Source: Endomychus coccineus
Lineage: Eukaryota; Arthropoda; Insecta; Coleoptera; Endomychidae
Assembly (NCBI GenBank): GCA_958510875.1
Contig: OY294072.1
Span: 1,984,001 to 2,048,000 of the forward strand
Direction: 5' to 3'
DNA length: 64,000 nucleotides
In this document: positions 19,691-34,164 of the stretch, piece after piece
Layout: each line of letters starts with the position of its first letter
Position numbering within the stretch: position 1 is the first letter of the stretch
Made by a program: the position numbers and the translations under genes
Notes under the pieces: generated by a model
The model's database searches: none
Told to the model about the DNA's origin: nothing
What the model saw: only the letters and a program-made list of their open reading frames with translations

Positions 19691-22600
19691 GATGCTACTT
19701 TACATTGAAGTTCTCCCTAACCTCACATATTGCTTGATGTCTACCTTGAACGATCAAGCCCTAGCCGTCTACCCGGTAACACCTAGAGGTTAGAGGCGAA
19801 ACCACACCCTAACCGTCTACCCGGCCGGTAATACAGGGGTCAGTACTTACCGATACCTATCTGGGCATACCGCGCATGCACGAGTGTATCACTGGTTGCC
19901 TACATCTGATAAAGCTCTCTGCCTGGCCGCCCCAAGTGCCCCCATCCCTACTTATGCACGAAGCGAACGAATCGTCGATCTAGAAGTTAACATTGAGTAT
20001 ACTAGAAATGTCATTAGTACAGCTATCGACATAAACCATGGGTCGGGATGTTCAGGAATATGTTTCAAATTTGAATCTGGGACTAAAAATGATTCTAGAG
20101 TATTCTTGGTTGAACGCGTACTCTCCTGGATCTGTAGATGTCATATCTTCAGTTTCCGAGATTAACGCGACGATGTACAAAGCGAACGAATAGTCGATCT
20201 AGACATTTACATTGGGTATACTGAAATATTTATTAGAACAGCTATCGACATGAACTATTGGTTAAGATATTAAGGAATATGTTTTAAATTTGAATCCAAG
20301 ACCAAAACTGATTCTCTGTAATCCTCGTAGCTGAACGCGTACACTCTTGAATCTGAAGATGTCATATCTTCAGTTTCCGAGAAACACGCGACAATGTACG
20401 AAGCGAACGAATTGTCGATCTGGACGTTTACATTGGGAATAATTGAATCGTTATTAGAATATTTATCGACATGAACTATAGGTCGGAATGTTCAGAAATA
20501 TGTTTTGAATTTGAATCCGGGACTAGAGAAGATTCTAGAATCCTATTGGCTGAACGCGTTGACTCCTGGATCTGAAGATGTCATATCTTCAGTTTTCGAG
20601 ATAAAGGCGACAATGTACGAAGCGAATGAATCGTCGATCTAGACGTTTACATTGGGTATAATTAAATCGTTATTAGAACAGATGGGTCGAGATTTTCAGC
20701 AATACGTTTTAAATTTGAAACCGGGACTAAAAATGATGTTAAAATCCTCTTGACTAAACGCGTACACTTCTGGATCTGGAGATGTCATATCTCCAGTTTT
20801 CGAGATAAACGCGGCAAAGTACGGAGCGAATGAATCGTCGAACTGGACGTTCACATTGAGTATACTAAAATCGTCATTAAAACAGCTATCGACATTAACT
20901 ATGGGTCGGGATGTTCAGAAATATGTTTTAAATTTGAATCCGGGACTAAAAATGATTTTAGAATTCTCTTGGCTGAACGGGTACTCTCCTGGATCTGAAG
21001 ATGTCATATCTCCAGTTTTCGAGATGAATGCGATAATGCACGGAGCGAATGCGTTGTGTATATATACGTTTACATTGTGTATACTAAAATCGTTATATGA
21101 ACCGCTATTGACATGAACTATGGGTGGGGATGTTACCAAATATGTTTCAAATTTGAATCCGAAACTAGAAATGATACTAAAATACTCTTGGATGAACGCG
21201 TACACTCCTGGATCTGGACATGTCATATCTTCAGTTTTCGATATAAACGCGTTAACGAACGAAGCGAATTAATCGTCGATCTAGGCGTTTACTCAAATCG
21301 TCATAAGAACACTCATCGACATGAACTTTGGGTCGAGATATTGAGAAAAATGTTTTGAATTTGAATCCGGGACTAAAAACGATTCCAGAATCCTCTTGGC
21401 TAAACGCGTACACTCCTGGATCTGAAGATGTCATATCTCCAGTTTTCGAGGAACACGCGACAATGTACGAAGCGAACGAATCGTCGATCTAGACGTTTAC
21501 ATTGAGAATAGTTGAATCGTTATTAGAAGATTTATCGCCATGAACTATAGGTCGGAATGTTCAGAAATATGTTTTGAATTTGAATGCGGGACTAAAAATG
21601 ATTCTAGAATCCTATTGGCTGAACGCGTACACTCCTGGATCTGGAGATGTCATATCTTCAGTTTTCGATATAAACGCGACAACGAACGAAGCCAATGAAT
21701 GGTCGATCTAGACGTTTACATTGGGTTCACTCAAATCGTAATAAGAACAGTCATCGACAAGAACTTTGGCTCGAGATATTCAGAAATATGTTTTGAATTC
21801 GAATCCGGGACTAAAAACGATTCCAGAATCCTCTTGGCTAAACGCGTACACTCCTGGATCTGAAGATGTCATATCTCCAGTTTCCGAGAAACACGCGACA
21901 ATGTACGAAGCGAACGAATTGTCGATCTAGACGTTTACATTGGGAATAATTGAATTGTTATTAGAACAGTTATCGCCATGAACTGTAGGTCGGAATGTTC
22001 AGAAATAAGTTTCGAATTTGAATCCGGGACTAAAAATGATTCTAGAATCTTATTGGCTGAACGCGTTAACTCCTAGATCTGAAGATGACGTATCTCCAGT
22101 TTCCGAGATAAACGCGACAATGTGCGAAGCGAATGAATCGTCGATCTAGACGTCCAAATTGAGTATACAGAAATCGTTATTAGAACAGCTATCGACATGA
22201 ACCATGGTTAGGGATGTTCAGAAATATGTTTTAAATTTGAATACGTGACTAAAAATGATCTTAGAATTCTTTCGGCTAAACGCATACACTCCTGTATCTG
22301 AAGATGTCATATCTTCAGTTTTCGAGATAAACGAGACAATCGATCTAGACGTTTATATTGGGTATACTAAAATCGTTATTAGAACAGCTATCGACATGAA
22401 ATATGGGTCGGGATGTTCAGAAATATGTTTTAAATTTGAGTCCGGGATTAAAAATGATTCTAGAATTCTCTTGGCCAAACGCGTACACTCCTGGATCTGA
22501 AGATGTCATATCTTCAGTTTTCGAGATGAACGAGACAATGTACGAAGCGAACGAATCGTCGATCTGGACATTCACATTGAGTATACTTAAATCGTAGCGA

Positions 22601-25189
22601 ACGAATCGTCGACCTAGATGTTCACATTGGGGATACTCAAATCGTCATTGGAACAGCTATCGACATGACCTATTGGTCGGGATATTAGGATATACGTTTT
22701 TAATTTGAATGCGGGACTCATTATTATTCTAGAATCCTCGTAGCTGTACGCAGTTTTCGAGATAAACGCGACAATGTACGAAGCGAACGAATCGTCGATC
22801 TAGACATTCACATTGGGTATACAAAATCGTTATTAGAACAGCTATCGACATGAAACGTAGGTCGGGATGTTCAGAAATATGTCTTGAATTTGAATCCTGA
22901 AGTAAAATTGATTCTGGAATCCTCTTGACTAAACGCGTGAACTCCTGGATCTGAAGATGTCATATCTTCAGTTTTTGAGTTAAACGAGACAATGTACGAA
23001 GCAAACGAATCATCGATCTAGACATTCAAATTGAGTATACTGAGATCGTAGCGAACGATTCGTCGACCTAGACGTTCACATTGGGTATACTCAAATCGTC
23101 ATCAGAACAGCCATCGACATGAACTATTTGTTGGGATATTCAGAAATATGTTTCTGAATTTGAATCCGGGACTAAATATGATTTTAGAATCCTCGTGGCT
23201 GAACTCATACACTCCTGAATCTGGAGATGTCATATCTCCAGATTTTGAGATAAACGCGACAATGTACGAAGCGAACGAATCGTCGATCTAGACATTTACA
23301 TTGGGTATACAAAATTGTTATTAGAACAGCTATTGAACTATGGTTCGAGATGTTCAGAAATATGTTTTAAATTCGAATCGAAGACTAAAAATGATGTCGG
23401 AATCCTCTTGGCTAAACGAGTAAACTCTTGGATCTGAAGATGTCATATCTTCAGTTTTTGGAATAAACGCGACAATCTACGGAGCGAATTCATCGTCGAT
23501 CTAAAAGTTCACATTGAGTATACTAAAATCGTTATAAGAACAGTAATTGACATGAACTATGGGTCGAGATGTTCAGAAATATGTTTCAGATTTGAATCCG
23601 GTACTAAAAATGATTTTAAAATACTCCTGTCTACATGAGTACACTCCTGGATCTGAAGAAGTCTTACCTTCAGTTTCCGAGATAAACGCGACAATGCACG
23701 GAGCGAATGAATCGTCGATCTAGATGTTTACATTGGGTATACTAAAATCGTCATGAGAACAGCTACCGACATGAACTATGGGTCGGGATGTTCAAAAATT
23801 AGTTTTAAATTCGAATCCGGGACTAAGAGTTATTTTAGAATCCTCTTTGCTGAACGCATACACTCCTGGATCTTAAGATGTCATATCTTCAGTTTTCGAG
23901 ATTAACGCAACGATGTACGAAGCGGACGAATCGTCGATTCAGTGTTCACATTGGGTGTAGTCAAATCGTTATTAGAACAGTCATCGACATGAACTGTGGG
24001 TCGGCATATTCAGAAATATTTTTCAAATTTGAATCCAGGACAAATCAAGATTTTAGAATCCCCGTAACTGAACGCGTACACTCCTGAATCTGAAGAGGTC
24101 ATATCTTCAGTTTTCGAAATAAGCGCGACAAAGTACGAAGCGAACAAGTCGCCGATCTAGAACGTCACAGTGGGTATACTAAAATCGTTATTAGAACAGC
24201 TATCGAGATGAACAATTAGTCGGGATGTTCAGAAACATATTTCAAATTTAAATCCGGAACTAAAAATGATTTCGAAATCTCCTTGGCTGAACGCATAAAC
24301 TCCTGAATCTGAAAATGTCATATCGTCAGTTTTTGAGATAAACTCGACAATATACGGAGCGAATGAATCGTCGATCTAGACGTTTACATTGGGTATACTG
24401 AAATCGTTATAAGAACAGCTAATCACATAAATTATGGGTCGGGATGCTCAGAAAAATGTTTCAAATATGAATCCGGGACAATAAATTATTTCAGAATTCT
24501 CTTGGGTGAACGCGTAGACTCCTGGATCCGAAAATGTCATATCTTCATTTTCCGATATAAACGCGACAATGTACGAAGCGAATGAATCGTCGATCTAGAC
24601 GTTTTTATTGGGTATACTAAAATCGTTATGAGAACAGCTATTGACATGAACTATGGGTCGGGATGTTCAGAAGTATGTTTTGAATTTGAATCTGGAACTA
24701 AAATGATTTTAGAATCCTCTTGGCTGAACGCGTACACTCCTGCATCTGGAGATGTCATATCGTTAGTTTTCGAGATAAACGCGACATTTCACGAAGCGAA
24801 CGAGTCGTCGGTCTAGACGTTCATATTGAGAATAATAAAATCGTTATCAGATCAGCTATCGACATGAACTATAGGTCTGGATGTTGAGAAATATGATTTA
24901 AATTTGAAACTGATTTTAGAATCCCATTGGCTGAACGCGTTCACTCCTGGATTTGAAGATGTTGTATATTCAGTTTTCGATATAAACGCGACAATGTACG
25001 AAGCGAATGAATCGTCGATCTAGACGTTCACATTGGCTATACCAAAATCATTAAAAGAACAGCTATTGACATGAACTATGGTTCAAAATTCTCAGAAACA
25101 TTTTTCAAATTTGAATCCTGGACAAGGAATTTTTTTAGAATTCTCTTGGCTAAACACGTACACTCATGGATCTGAATATGTCATATCTT

Positions 25190-28100
25190 CAGTTTTCGAG
25201 ATGAACGCGACAATGTACGAAGCAAATGAATCATCGATCTAGACGTTTACATTGGGTATACTGAAATCGTTTCAAGAACAGCTATTGACATGAACTATGT
25301 GTCGGGATGTTCAGAAATATGTTTTAAATTTGAATCCGGGACTAAGAATGATTTCAGAATCCTCTTGGCTAAACGCGTACAATCCTGGATCTGGAGATGT
25401 CATAACTTCAGTTTTCAATATAAACGCGAAAATGTACGGAGCGAATGAATCGTTGATCTGGACGTTTACATTGGGTATACTAAAATCGTTATAAGAAAAG
25501 CTATTGACATGAACTATGGGTCGTGATGTTTAGAAAATTGTTTCAAATATGAATCCGGGACAAAAAATGATTTCAGAATTCTCTTGGGTGAACGCGTAGA
25601 CTCCTGGATCTGAAGATGTCATATCTTCAGTTTTTGAGATGAACGCGACAATATACGAGGCGAATGAATCGTCGATCTAGACGTTCACATTGGGTATACT
25701 AAAATCGTTATAAGAACAGCTATTGACATGAACTGAGGGTCGAGATAATAAGAAATATGTTTTAAATTTGAATCCGGGACTAAAACTGATTTTAGAATAG
25801 TTTCGGGTGAACGCGTACACTCCTGAAACTGAAGATGTCATATCTTCGATTCCCGAGATGAACTCAACAATGTACGAGGTGAATGAATCGTGGATCTAGA
25901 CGTTCACATTGGGTATACTAAAATCGTTATAAGAACAGCTAATGTCATAAATTATGGGTTGGGATGCTCAGATATATGTTTCAAATTTGAATCCGTGACT
26001 TAAATCGACTTTAGAATTCTCCTGGCTAAACGCGTACACTCATGGATCTGAAGATGTCATATCTTCAGTTTTCGAGATAACCGGGACAATGTACGAAGCG
26101 AATAAATCGTCGATCTAGACGTTCACATTGAGTTCACTAAAATCGTTACAAAAACAGCTAATGACATAAATTATGGGTCAGGATGCTCAGAAATATGTTT
26201 CAAATCTGAATCCGTTACTTAAATCGATTTTAGAATTCACTTGGCTTAACGCGTACACTCCTGTATCTGAAGATGTCATATCTTCAGTTTTCGAGATAAA
26301 CGCGACAATGCACGGAGCGAATGAATCGTCGATCTAGATGTTTTTATTGGGTATACTGAAATCGTCATAAGAACAGCTATCGACATGAACTATGGGTCGC
26401 GATGTTCAAAAATTAGTTTTGAATTCAAATCCGGGACTAAGAACCATTTTAGAATCCTCTTGGCTGAACGCGTACACTCCTGGATCTGAAGATGTCATAC
26501 CTTCAGTTTTCGATATTAACGCAATGATGTACAAAGCGGACGAATCGTCGATCCAGATGCTTACATTGGGAATACTCAAATCGTTGTTAGAACAGTCATC
26601 GACATGAACCATGGGTCGGGATATTCAGAAATATGTTTTGAATTTGAATCCAGAACGAAATACGATTTTAAAGTCCTCGTAGCTGTACGAGTACACTCCC
26701 GAATCTGAAGAAGTCATATCTTCAGTTTTCGAGATTAATGCGACAAGGTACGAAGCGAGTGTATCGTCGATCTAGACATTTACATTGGGTATACTACAAT
26801 CGTTATTAGAACAGCTATCGAGATGAAATATGGGTCGGGATGTTCAGAAATATGTTTTGATTTTGAATCCGGGATTAAAAATGATTCTAGAATTCTCTTG
26901 ACTAAACGCGTATACTCCTGGTTCTGGTGATGTCATATCTTCAGTTTTCGAGATGAACGAGACAATGTACGGATCGAACGAATCGTCGATCTAGACATTC
27001 ACATTGGGGATACTCAAATCGTCATTGGAACAGCCATCGACATGACCTATTGGTCGGGATATTAGGAAATATGTTTTAAATTTGGATCCGGGACTGATTA
27101 TGATTCTAGAATCCACGGAGCTGTACGCATGCACTCCTTAATCTGAAGATGACATATTTTCAGTTTTCGAGAGAAACGCGACAATGAACGAAGCGAACGA
27201 ATCGTCGATCTAGACTTTCACATTGGGTAAGCAAAATTGTTATTAGAATAGCTATTGACATGGACTACAGGTCGGGATGTTCAGAAATATGTTTTAAATT
27301 TGAATCCGGAATTAAAAATGATTTCAGAATCCTCTTGGCTAAACGCGTAGACTCCTTGATCTGGAGATGTCATAACTTCAGTTTCAAAGATAAACGCGAC
27401 AAAGTACGAAGCGAATGAATCGTCGATCTGGACGTTCACATTGGGTATATTGAAATCGTTATAAGAACAGCTATTGACATGAACTATGGGTCGTTATGTT
27501 TAGAAAAATGTTTCAAATATGAATCCGGGACAAAAAAATGATTTCAGAATTCTCTTGGGTGAACGCGTAGACTCCTGGATCTGAAGATGTCATATCTTCA
27601 GTTTTCGAGATAAATGCGACAATATACGAGGCGAATTAATCGACGATCTAGATGTTCACATTGGGTATACTAAAATTGTTAAAAGAACAGCTATTGACAT
27701 GAACTATTGGTCGGGATAATCAGAAATATGTTTTAAATTTGAATCCGAGACTAAAACTAATTCTAAAATCTTTTTGGATGGACGCGTACACTCCTGAAAC
27801 TGAAGATGTCATATCTTCGGTTTCCGAGATGAACTCGACAATGTACAAGGCGAATGAATCGTCGATTCATTTGGTATACTGAAATCGTTATAAGAATAGC
27901 TAATGACATAAACTATGGGTCGAGATGTTCAGAAGTATGTTTCAAATTTGAATCCGGGGTTTCAAATTGACTTCAGAATCCTCTTGGCTCAGCGCGTACA
28001 CTTCTGAATCTGAAGATGTCATATCTCCAGTTTTCGAGATGAACGCGACAATGTACGAAGCAAATGAATCATCGATCTAGACGTTTACATTGGGTATACT

Positions 28101-30868
28101 GAAATCGTTTTAAGAACAGCTATTGACATGAACTATGTGTCGGGATGTTCAGAAATATGTTTTAAATTTGAATCCGGGACTAAGAATGATTTCAGAATCC
28201 TCTTGGCTAAACGCGTACACTCCTGGATCTGGAGATGTCATAACTTCAGTTTTCAATATAAACGCGAAAATGTACGGAGCGAATGAATCGTTGATCTGGA
28301 CGTTTACATTGGGTATACTAAAATCGTTATAAGAAAAGCTATTGACATGAACTATGGGTCGTGATGTTTAGAAAATTGTTTCAAATATGAATCCGGGACA
28401 AAAAATGATTTCAGAATTCTCTTGGGTGAACGCGTAGACTCCTGGATCTGAAGATGTCATATCTTCAGTTTTTGAGATGAACGCGACAATATACGAGGCG
28501 AATGAATCGTCGATCTAGACGTTCACATTGGGTATACTAAAATCGTTATAAGAACAGCTATTGACATGAACTGAGGGTCGAGATAATCAGAAATATGTTT
28601 TAAATTTGAATCCGGGACTAAAACTGATTTTAGAATAGTTTCGGGTGAACGCGTACACTCCTGAAACTGAAGATGTCATATCTTCGATTCCCGAGATGAA
28701 CTCAACAATGTACGAGGTGAATGAATCGTGGATCTAGACGTTTACATTGGGTATACTAAAATCGTTATAAGAACAGCTAATGTCATAAATTATGGGTTGG
28801 GATGCTCAGATATATGTTTCAAATTTGAATCCGTGACTTAAATCGACTTTAGAATTCTCCTGGCTAAACGCGTACACTCATGGATCTGAAGATGTCATAT
28901 CTTCAGTTTTCGAGATTACCGCGACAATGTACGAAGCGAATAAATCGTCGATCTAGACGTTCACATTGAGTTCACTAAAATCGTTATAAAAACAGCTAAT
29001 GACATAAATTATGGGTCAGGATGCTCAGAAATATGTTTCAAATCTGAATCCGTTACTTAAATCGATTTTAGAATTCACTTGGCTAAACGCATACACTCCT
29101 GTATCTGAAGATGTCATATCTTCAGTTTTCGAGATAAACGCGACAATGCACGGAGCGAATGTATCGTCGATCCAGATGTTTTTATTGGGTATACTGAAAT
29201 CGTCATAAGAACAGCTATCGACATGAACTATGGGTCGGGATGTTCAAAAATTTGTTTTGAATTCAAATCCGGGACTAAGAACCATTTTAGAATCCTCTTG
29301 GCTGAACGCGTACACTCCTGGATCTGAAGATGTCATACCTTCAGTTTTCGAGATTAACGCAACGATGTACAAAGCGGACGAATCGTCGATCCAGATGCTT
29401 ACATTGGGAATACTCAAATCGTTGTTAGAACAGTCTTCGACATGAACCATGGGTCGGGATATTCAGAAATATGTTTTGAATTTGAATCCAGAACGAAATA
29501 CGATTTTAAAGTCCTCGTAGCTGTACGAGTACACTCCCGAATCTGAAGAAGTCATATCTTCAGTTTTCGAGATTAATGCGACAAGGTACGAAGCGAGTGT
29601 ATCGTCGATCTAGACATTTACATTGGGTATACTACAATCGTTATTAGAAAAGCTATCGAGATGAAATATGGGTCGGGATGTTCAGAAATATGTTTTGATT
29701 TTGAATCCGGGATTAAAAATGATTCTAGAATTCTCTTGACTAAACGCGTATACTCCTGGTTCTGGTGATGTCATATCTTCAGTTTTCGAGATGAACGAGA
29801 CAATGTACGGATCGAACGAATCGTCGATCTAGACATTCACATTGGGGATACTCAAATCGTCATTGGAACAGCCATCGACATGACCTATTGGTCGGGATAT
29901 TAGGAAATATGTTTTAAATTTGGATCCGGGACTGATTATGATTCTAGAATCCACGTAGCTGTACGCATGCACTCCTTAATCTGAAGATGACATATTTTCA
30001 GTTTTCGAGAGAAACGCGACAATGTACGAAGCGAACGAATCGTCGATCTAGACTTTCACATTGGGTAAGCAAAATTGTTATTAGAATAGCTATTGACATG
30101 GACTACAGGTCGGGATGTTCAGAAATATGTTTTAAATTTGAATCCGGAATTAAAAATGATTTCAGAATCCTCTTGGCTAAACGCGTAGACTCCTGGATCT
30201 GGAGATGTCATAACTTCAGTTTCAAAGATAAACGCGACAATGTACGAAGCGAATGAATCGTCGATCTGGACGTTCACATTGGGTATATTGAAATCGTTAT
30301 AAGAACAGCTATTGACATGAACTATGGGTCGTTATGTTTAGAAAAATGTTTCAAATATGAATCCGGGACAAAAAAATGATTTCAGAATTCTCTTGGGTGA
30401 ACGCGTAGACTCCTGGATCTGAAGATGTCATATCTTCAGTTCTCGAGATAAATGCGACAATATACGAGGCGAATTAATCGACGATCTAGATGTTCACATT
30501 GGGTATACTAAAATTGTTATAAGAACAGCTATTGACATGAACTATTGGTCGGGATAATCAGAAATATGTTTTAAATTTGAATCCGAGACTAAAACTAATT
30601 CTAAAATCTTTTTGGATGGACGCGTACACTCCTGAAACTGAAGATGTCATATCTTCGGTTTCCGAGATGAACTCGACAATGTACGAGGCGAATGAATCGT
30701 CGATTCATTTGGTATACTGAAATCGTTATAAGAATAGCTAATGACATAAACTATGGGTCGAGATGTTCAGAAGTATGTTTCAAATTTGAATCCGGGGTTT
30801 CAAATTGACTTCAGAATCCTCTTGGCTAAGCGCGTACACTTCTGAATCTGAAGATGTCATATCTCCAG
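25190..30868 (+). repeat. 2,838-bp (13-monomer) tandem duplication, first pair
   Basis: 25297 pairs with 28135 and 26392 with 29230 (+2,838). The unit boundary at ~28030 falls in the conserved CCAGTTTTCGAGAT word, as expected for unequal exchange between aligned monomers. Confidence 0.8.
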
Positions 30869-33800
30869 TTTTCGTGATAAACGCGACAGAGTACGAAGCG
30901 AACGAGTCGCCGATCTAGATGTTTACATTGCGTATACTAAAATCGTTATTAGAACAGCCATCGACATGAACAAGAAGTCGTTATGTTCAGAAACATAGTT
31001 CAAATTTAAATTTAAATGCATACACTCCTGAATCTGAAGATGTCATATCTTCAGTTTTCGAGATAAACGCGACAATGCACGGAGCGAATGAATCGTCGAT
31101 CTAGATGTTTACATTGGGTATACTAAAATCGTCATGAGAACAGCTACCGACATGAACTATGGGTCGGGATGTTCAAAAATTAGTTTCAAATTCGAATCCG
31201 GGACTAAGAGTTATTTTAGAATCCTCTTTGCTGAACGCATACACTCCTGGATCTGAAGATGACATATCTTCAGTTTTCGAGATTAACGCAACGACGTTCG
31301 GAGCTAGAGAATCGTCGATCTAGACATTTACATCGGTTAAACTAAAATCGTTATTAGAACAGCTATCGACATGAAATATGGGTCGGGATGTCCAGAAATA
31401 TGTTTTAAATTTGAGTCCGGGATTAAAATGATTCTAGAATTCTCTTGGCCAAACGCGTACATTCCTGGATCTGAAGATGTCATATCTTCAGTTTTCGAGC
31501 TGAACGAGACAATGTACGAAGCGAACGAATCGTCGATCTGGACATTCACATTAAGTATACTTAAATCGTAGCGAACGAATCGTCGACCTAGACGTTCACA
31601 TTGGGGATACTCAAATCGTCATTGGAACAGCTATCGACATGACCTATTGGTCGGGATATCAGGATATATGTTTTAAATTTGAATCCGGGACTCATTATTA
31701 TTCTAGAATCCTCGTAGCTGTACGCAGTTTTCGAGATAAACGCGACAATGTACGAAGCGAACGAATCGTCGATCTAGACATTCACATTGGGTATACAAAA
31801 TCGTTATTGGAACAGCTATCGACATGAAACATAGGTCGGGATGTTCAGAAATATGTTTTGAATTTGAATCTGTGATTAAAAATGATTTTAGAATACTCTT
31901 GGCTAAAAGCGTACACTCCTGGATCTGAAGATGTCATATCTTCAGTTTTTGAGTCAAACGAGACAATGTACGAAGCAAACGAATCGTCGATCTAGACATT
32001 CAAATTGAGTATACTGAGATCGTAGCGAACGAATCGTCGACCTAGACGTTCACATTGGGTATACTCAAATCGTCATCAGAACAGCCATCGACATGAACTA
32101 TTTGTTGGGATATTCAGAAATATGTTTCTGAATTTGAATCCTGGACTAAATATGATTTTAGAATCCTCGTGGCTGAACGCATACACTCCTGAATCTGGAG
32201 ATGTCATATCTCCAGTTTTTGAGATAAACGCGACAATGTACGAAGCGAACGAATCGTCGATCTAGACATTTACATTGGGTATACAAAATTGTTATTAGAA
32301 CAGCTATTGAACTATGGGTCGAGATGTTCAGAAATATGTTTTAAATTCGAATCGAAGACTAAAAATGATGTCGGAATCCTCTTGGCTAAACGAGTAAACT
32401 CTTGGATCTGAAGATGTCATATCTTCAGTTTTTGGAATAAACGCGACAATCTACGAAGCGAATTTATCGTCGATCTAAAAGTTCACATTGAGTATACTAA
32501 AATCGTTATAAGAACAGTAATTGACATGAACTATGGGTCGAGATGTTCAGAAATATGTTTCAGATTTGAATCCGGTACTAAAAATGATTTTAAAATACTC
32601 CTGTCTACATGAGTACACTCCTGGATCTGAAGAAGTCATACCTTCAGTTTCCGAGATAAACGCGACAATGCACGGAGCGAATGAATCGTCGATCTAGATG
32701 TTTACATTGGGTATACTAAAATCGTCATGAGAACAGCTACCGACATGAACTATGGGTCGGGATGTTCAAAAATTAGTTTTAAATTCGAATCCGGGACTAA
32801 GAGTTATTTTAGAATCCTCTTTGCTGAACGCATACACTCCTGGATCTTAAGATGTCATATCTTCAGTTTTCGAGATTAACGCAACGATGTACGAAGCGGA
32901 CGAATCGTCGATTCAGTGTTCACATTGGGTGTAGTCAAATCGTTATTAGAACAGTCATCGACATGAACTGTGGGTCGGCATATTCAGAAATATTTTTCAA
33001 ATTTGAATCCAGGACAAATCAAGATTTTAGAATCCCCGTAACTGAACGCGTACACTCCTGAATCTGAAGAGGTCATATCTTCAGTTTTCGAAATAAGCGC
33101 GACAAAGTACGAAGCGAACGAGTCGCCGATCTAGAACGTCACAGTGGGTATACTAAAATCGTTATTAGAACAGCTATCGAGATGAACAATTAGTCGGGAT
33201 GTTCAGAAACATATTTCAAATTTAAATCCGGAACTAAAAATGATTTCGAAATCTCCTTGGCTGAACGCATAAACTCCTGAATCTGAGAATGTCATATCGT
33301 CAGTTTTTGAGATAAACTCGACAATATACGGAGCGAATGAATCGTCGATCTAGACGTTCACATTGGGTATACTGAAATCGTTATAAGAACAGCTAATCAC
33401 ATAAATTATGGGTCGGGATGCTCAGAAAAATGTTTCAAATATGAATCCGGGACAATAAATTATTTCAGAATTCTCTTGGGTGAACGCGTAGACTCCTGGA
33501 TCCGAAAATGTCATATCTTCAGTTTCCGATATAAACGCGACAATGTACGAAGCGAATGAATCGTCGATCTAGACGTTTTTATTGGGTATACTAAAATCGT
33601 TATGAGAACAGCTATTGACATGAACTATGGGTCGGGATGTTCAGAAGTATGTTTTGAATTTGAATCTGGAACTAAAATGATTTTAGAATCCTCTTGGCTG
33701 AACGCGTACACTCCTGCATCTGGAGATGTCATATCGTTAGTTTTCGAGATAAACGCGACATTTCACGAAGCGAACGAGTCGTCGGTCTAGACGTTCATAT

Positions 33801-34164
33801 TGAGAATAATAAAATCGTTATCAGATCAGCTATCGACATGAACTATAGGTCTGGATGTTGAGAAATATGATTTAAATTTGAAACTGATTTTAGAATCCCA
33901 TTGGCTGAACGCGTTCACTCCTGGATTTGAAGATGTTGTATATTCAGTTTTCGATATAAACGCGACAATGTACGAAGCGAATGAATCGTCGATCTAGACG
34001 TTCACATTGGCTATACCAAAATCATTAAAAGAACAGCTATTGACATGAACTATGGTTCAAAATTCTCAGAAAAATTTTTCAAATTTGAATCCTGGACAAG
34101 GAATTTTTTTAGAATTCTCTTGGCTAAACACGTACACTCATGGATCTGAATATGTCATATCTTC

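Larger units (their letters stand above)
2892..19952 (+). mobile_element. Polinton/Maverick-like element, copy 1 (capsid/packaging module, nested LTR element)
   Basis: The element is delimited by TIRs starting AGTAGGGATGGGGGCACTTG, ending with the reverse complement of that word, and flanked by TATGCA on both sides. Its length is 17,061 bp, or about 12.5 kb without the nested LTR retrotransposon at 12797-17340. All recognisable genes (7118-12324) lie on the plus strand and encode virion functions: packaging ATPase, DUF8207-type protein, fibre-like protein, PLA2-like remnant, penton-like protein and DJR-type capsid protein. Protein-primed DNA polymerase B, retroviral-type integrase and the adenoviral-type protease, which define classical Polintons, were not found in any frame. 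It may be a capsid-only derivative or a lineage that relies on a helper. Most genes carry lesions. Confidence 0.85.
12634..19952 (-). repeat. Right terminal inverted repeat of copy 1 (interrupted by LTR element)
   Basis: Matches the reverse complement of 2892-5989. It is split by the LTR retrotransposon plus one AGGT duplicate (12797-17344). Without that, the arm is ~2.77 kb, shorter than the left arm by one 330-bp repeat unit. It ends CCCTACT at 19952, followed by TATGCA. Confidence 0.9.
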
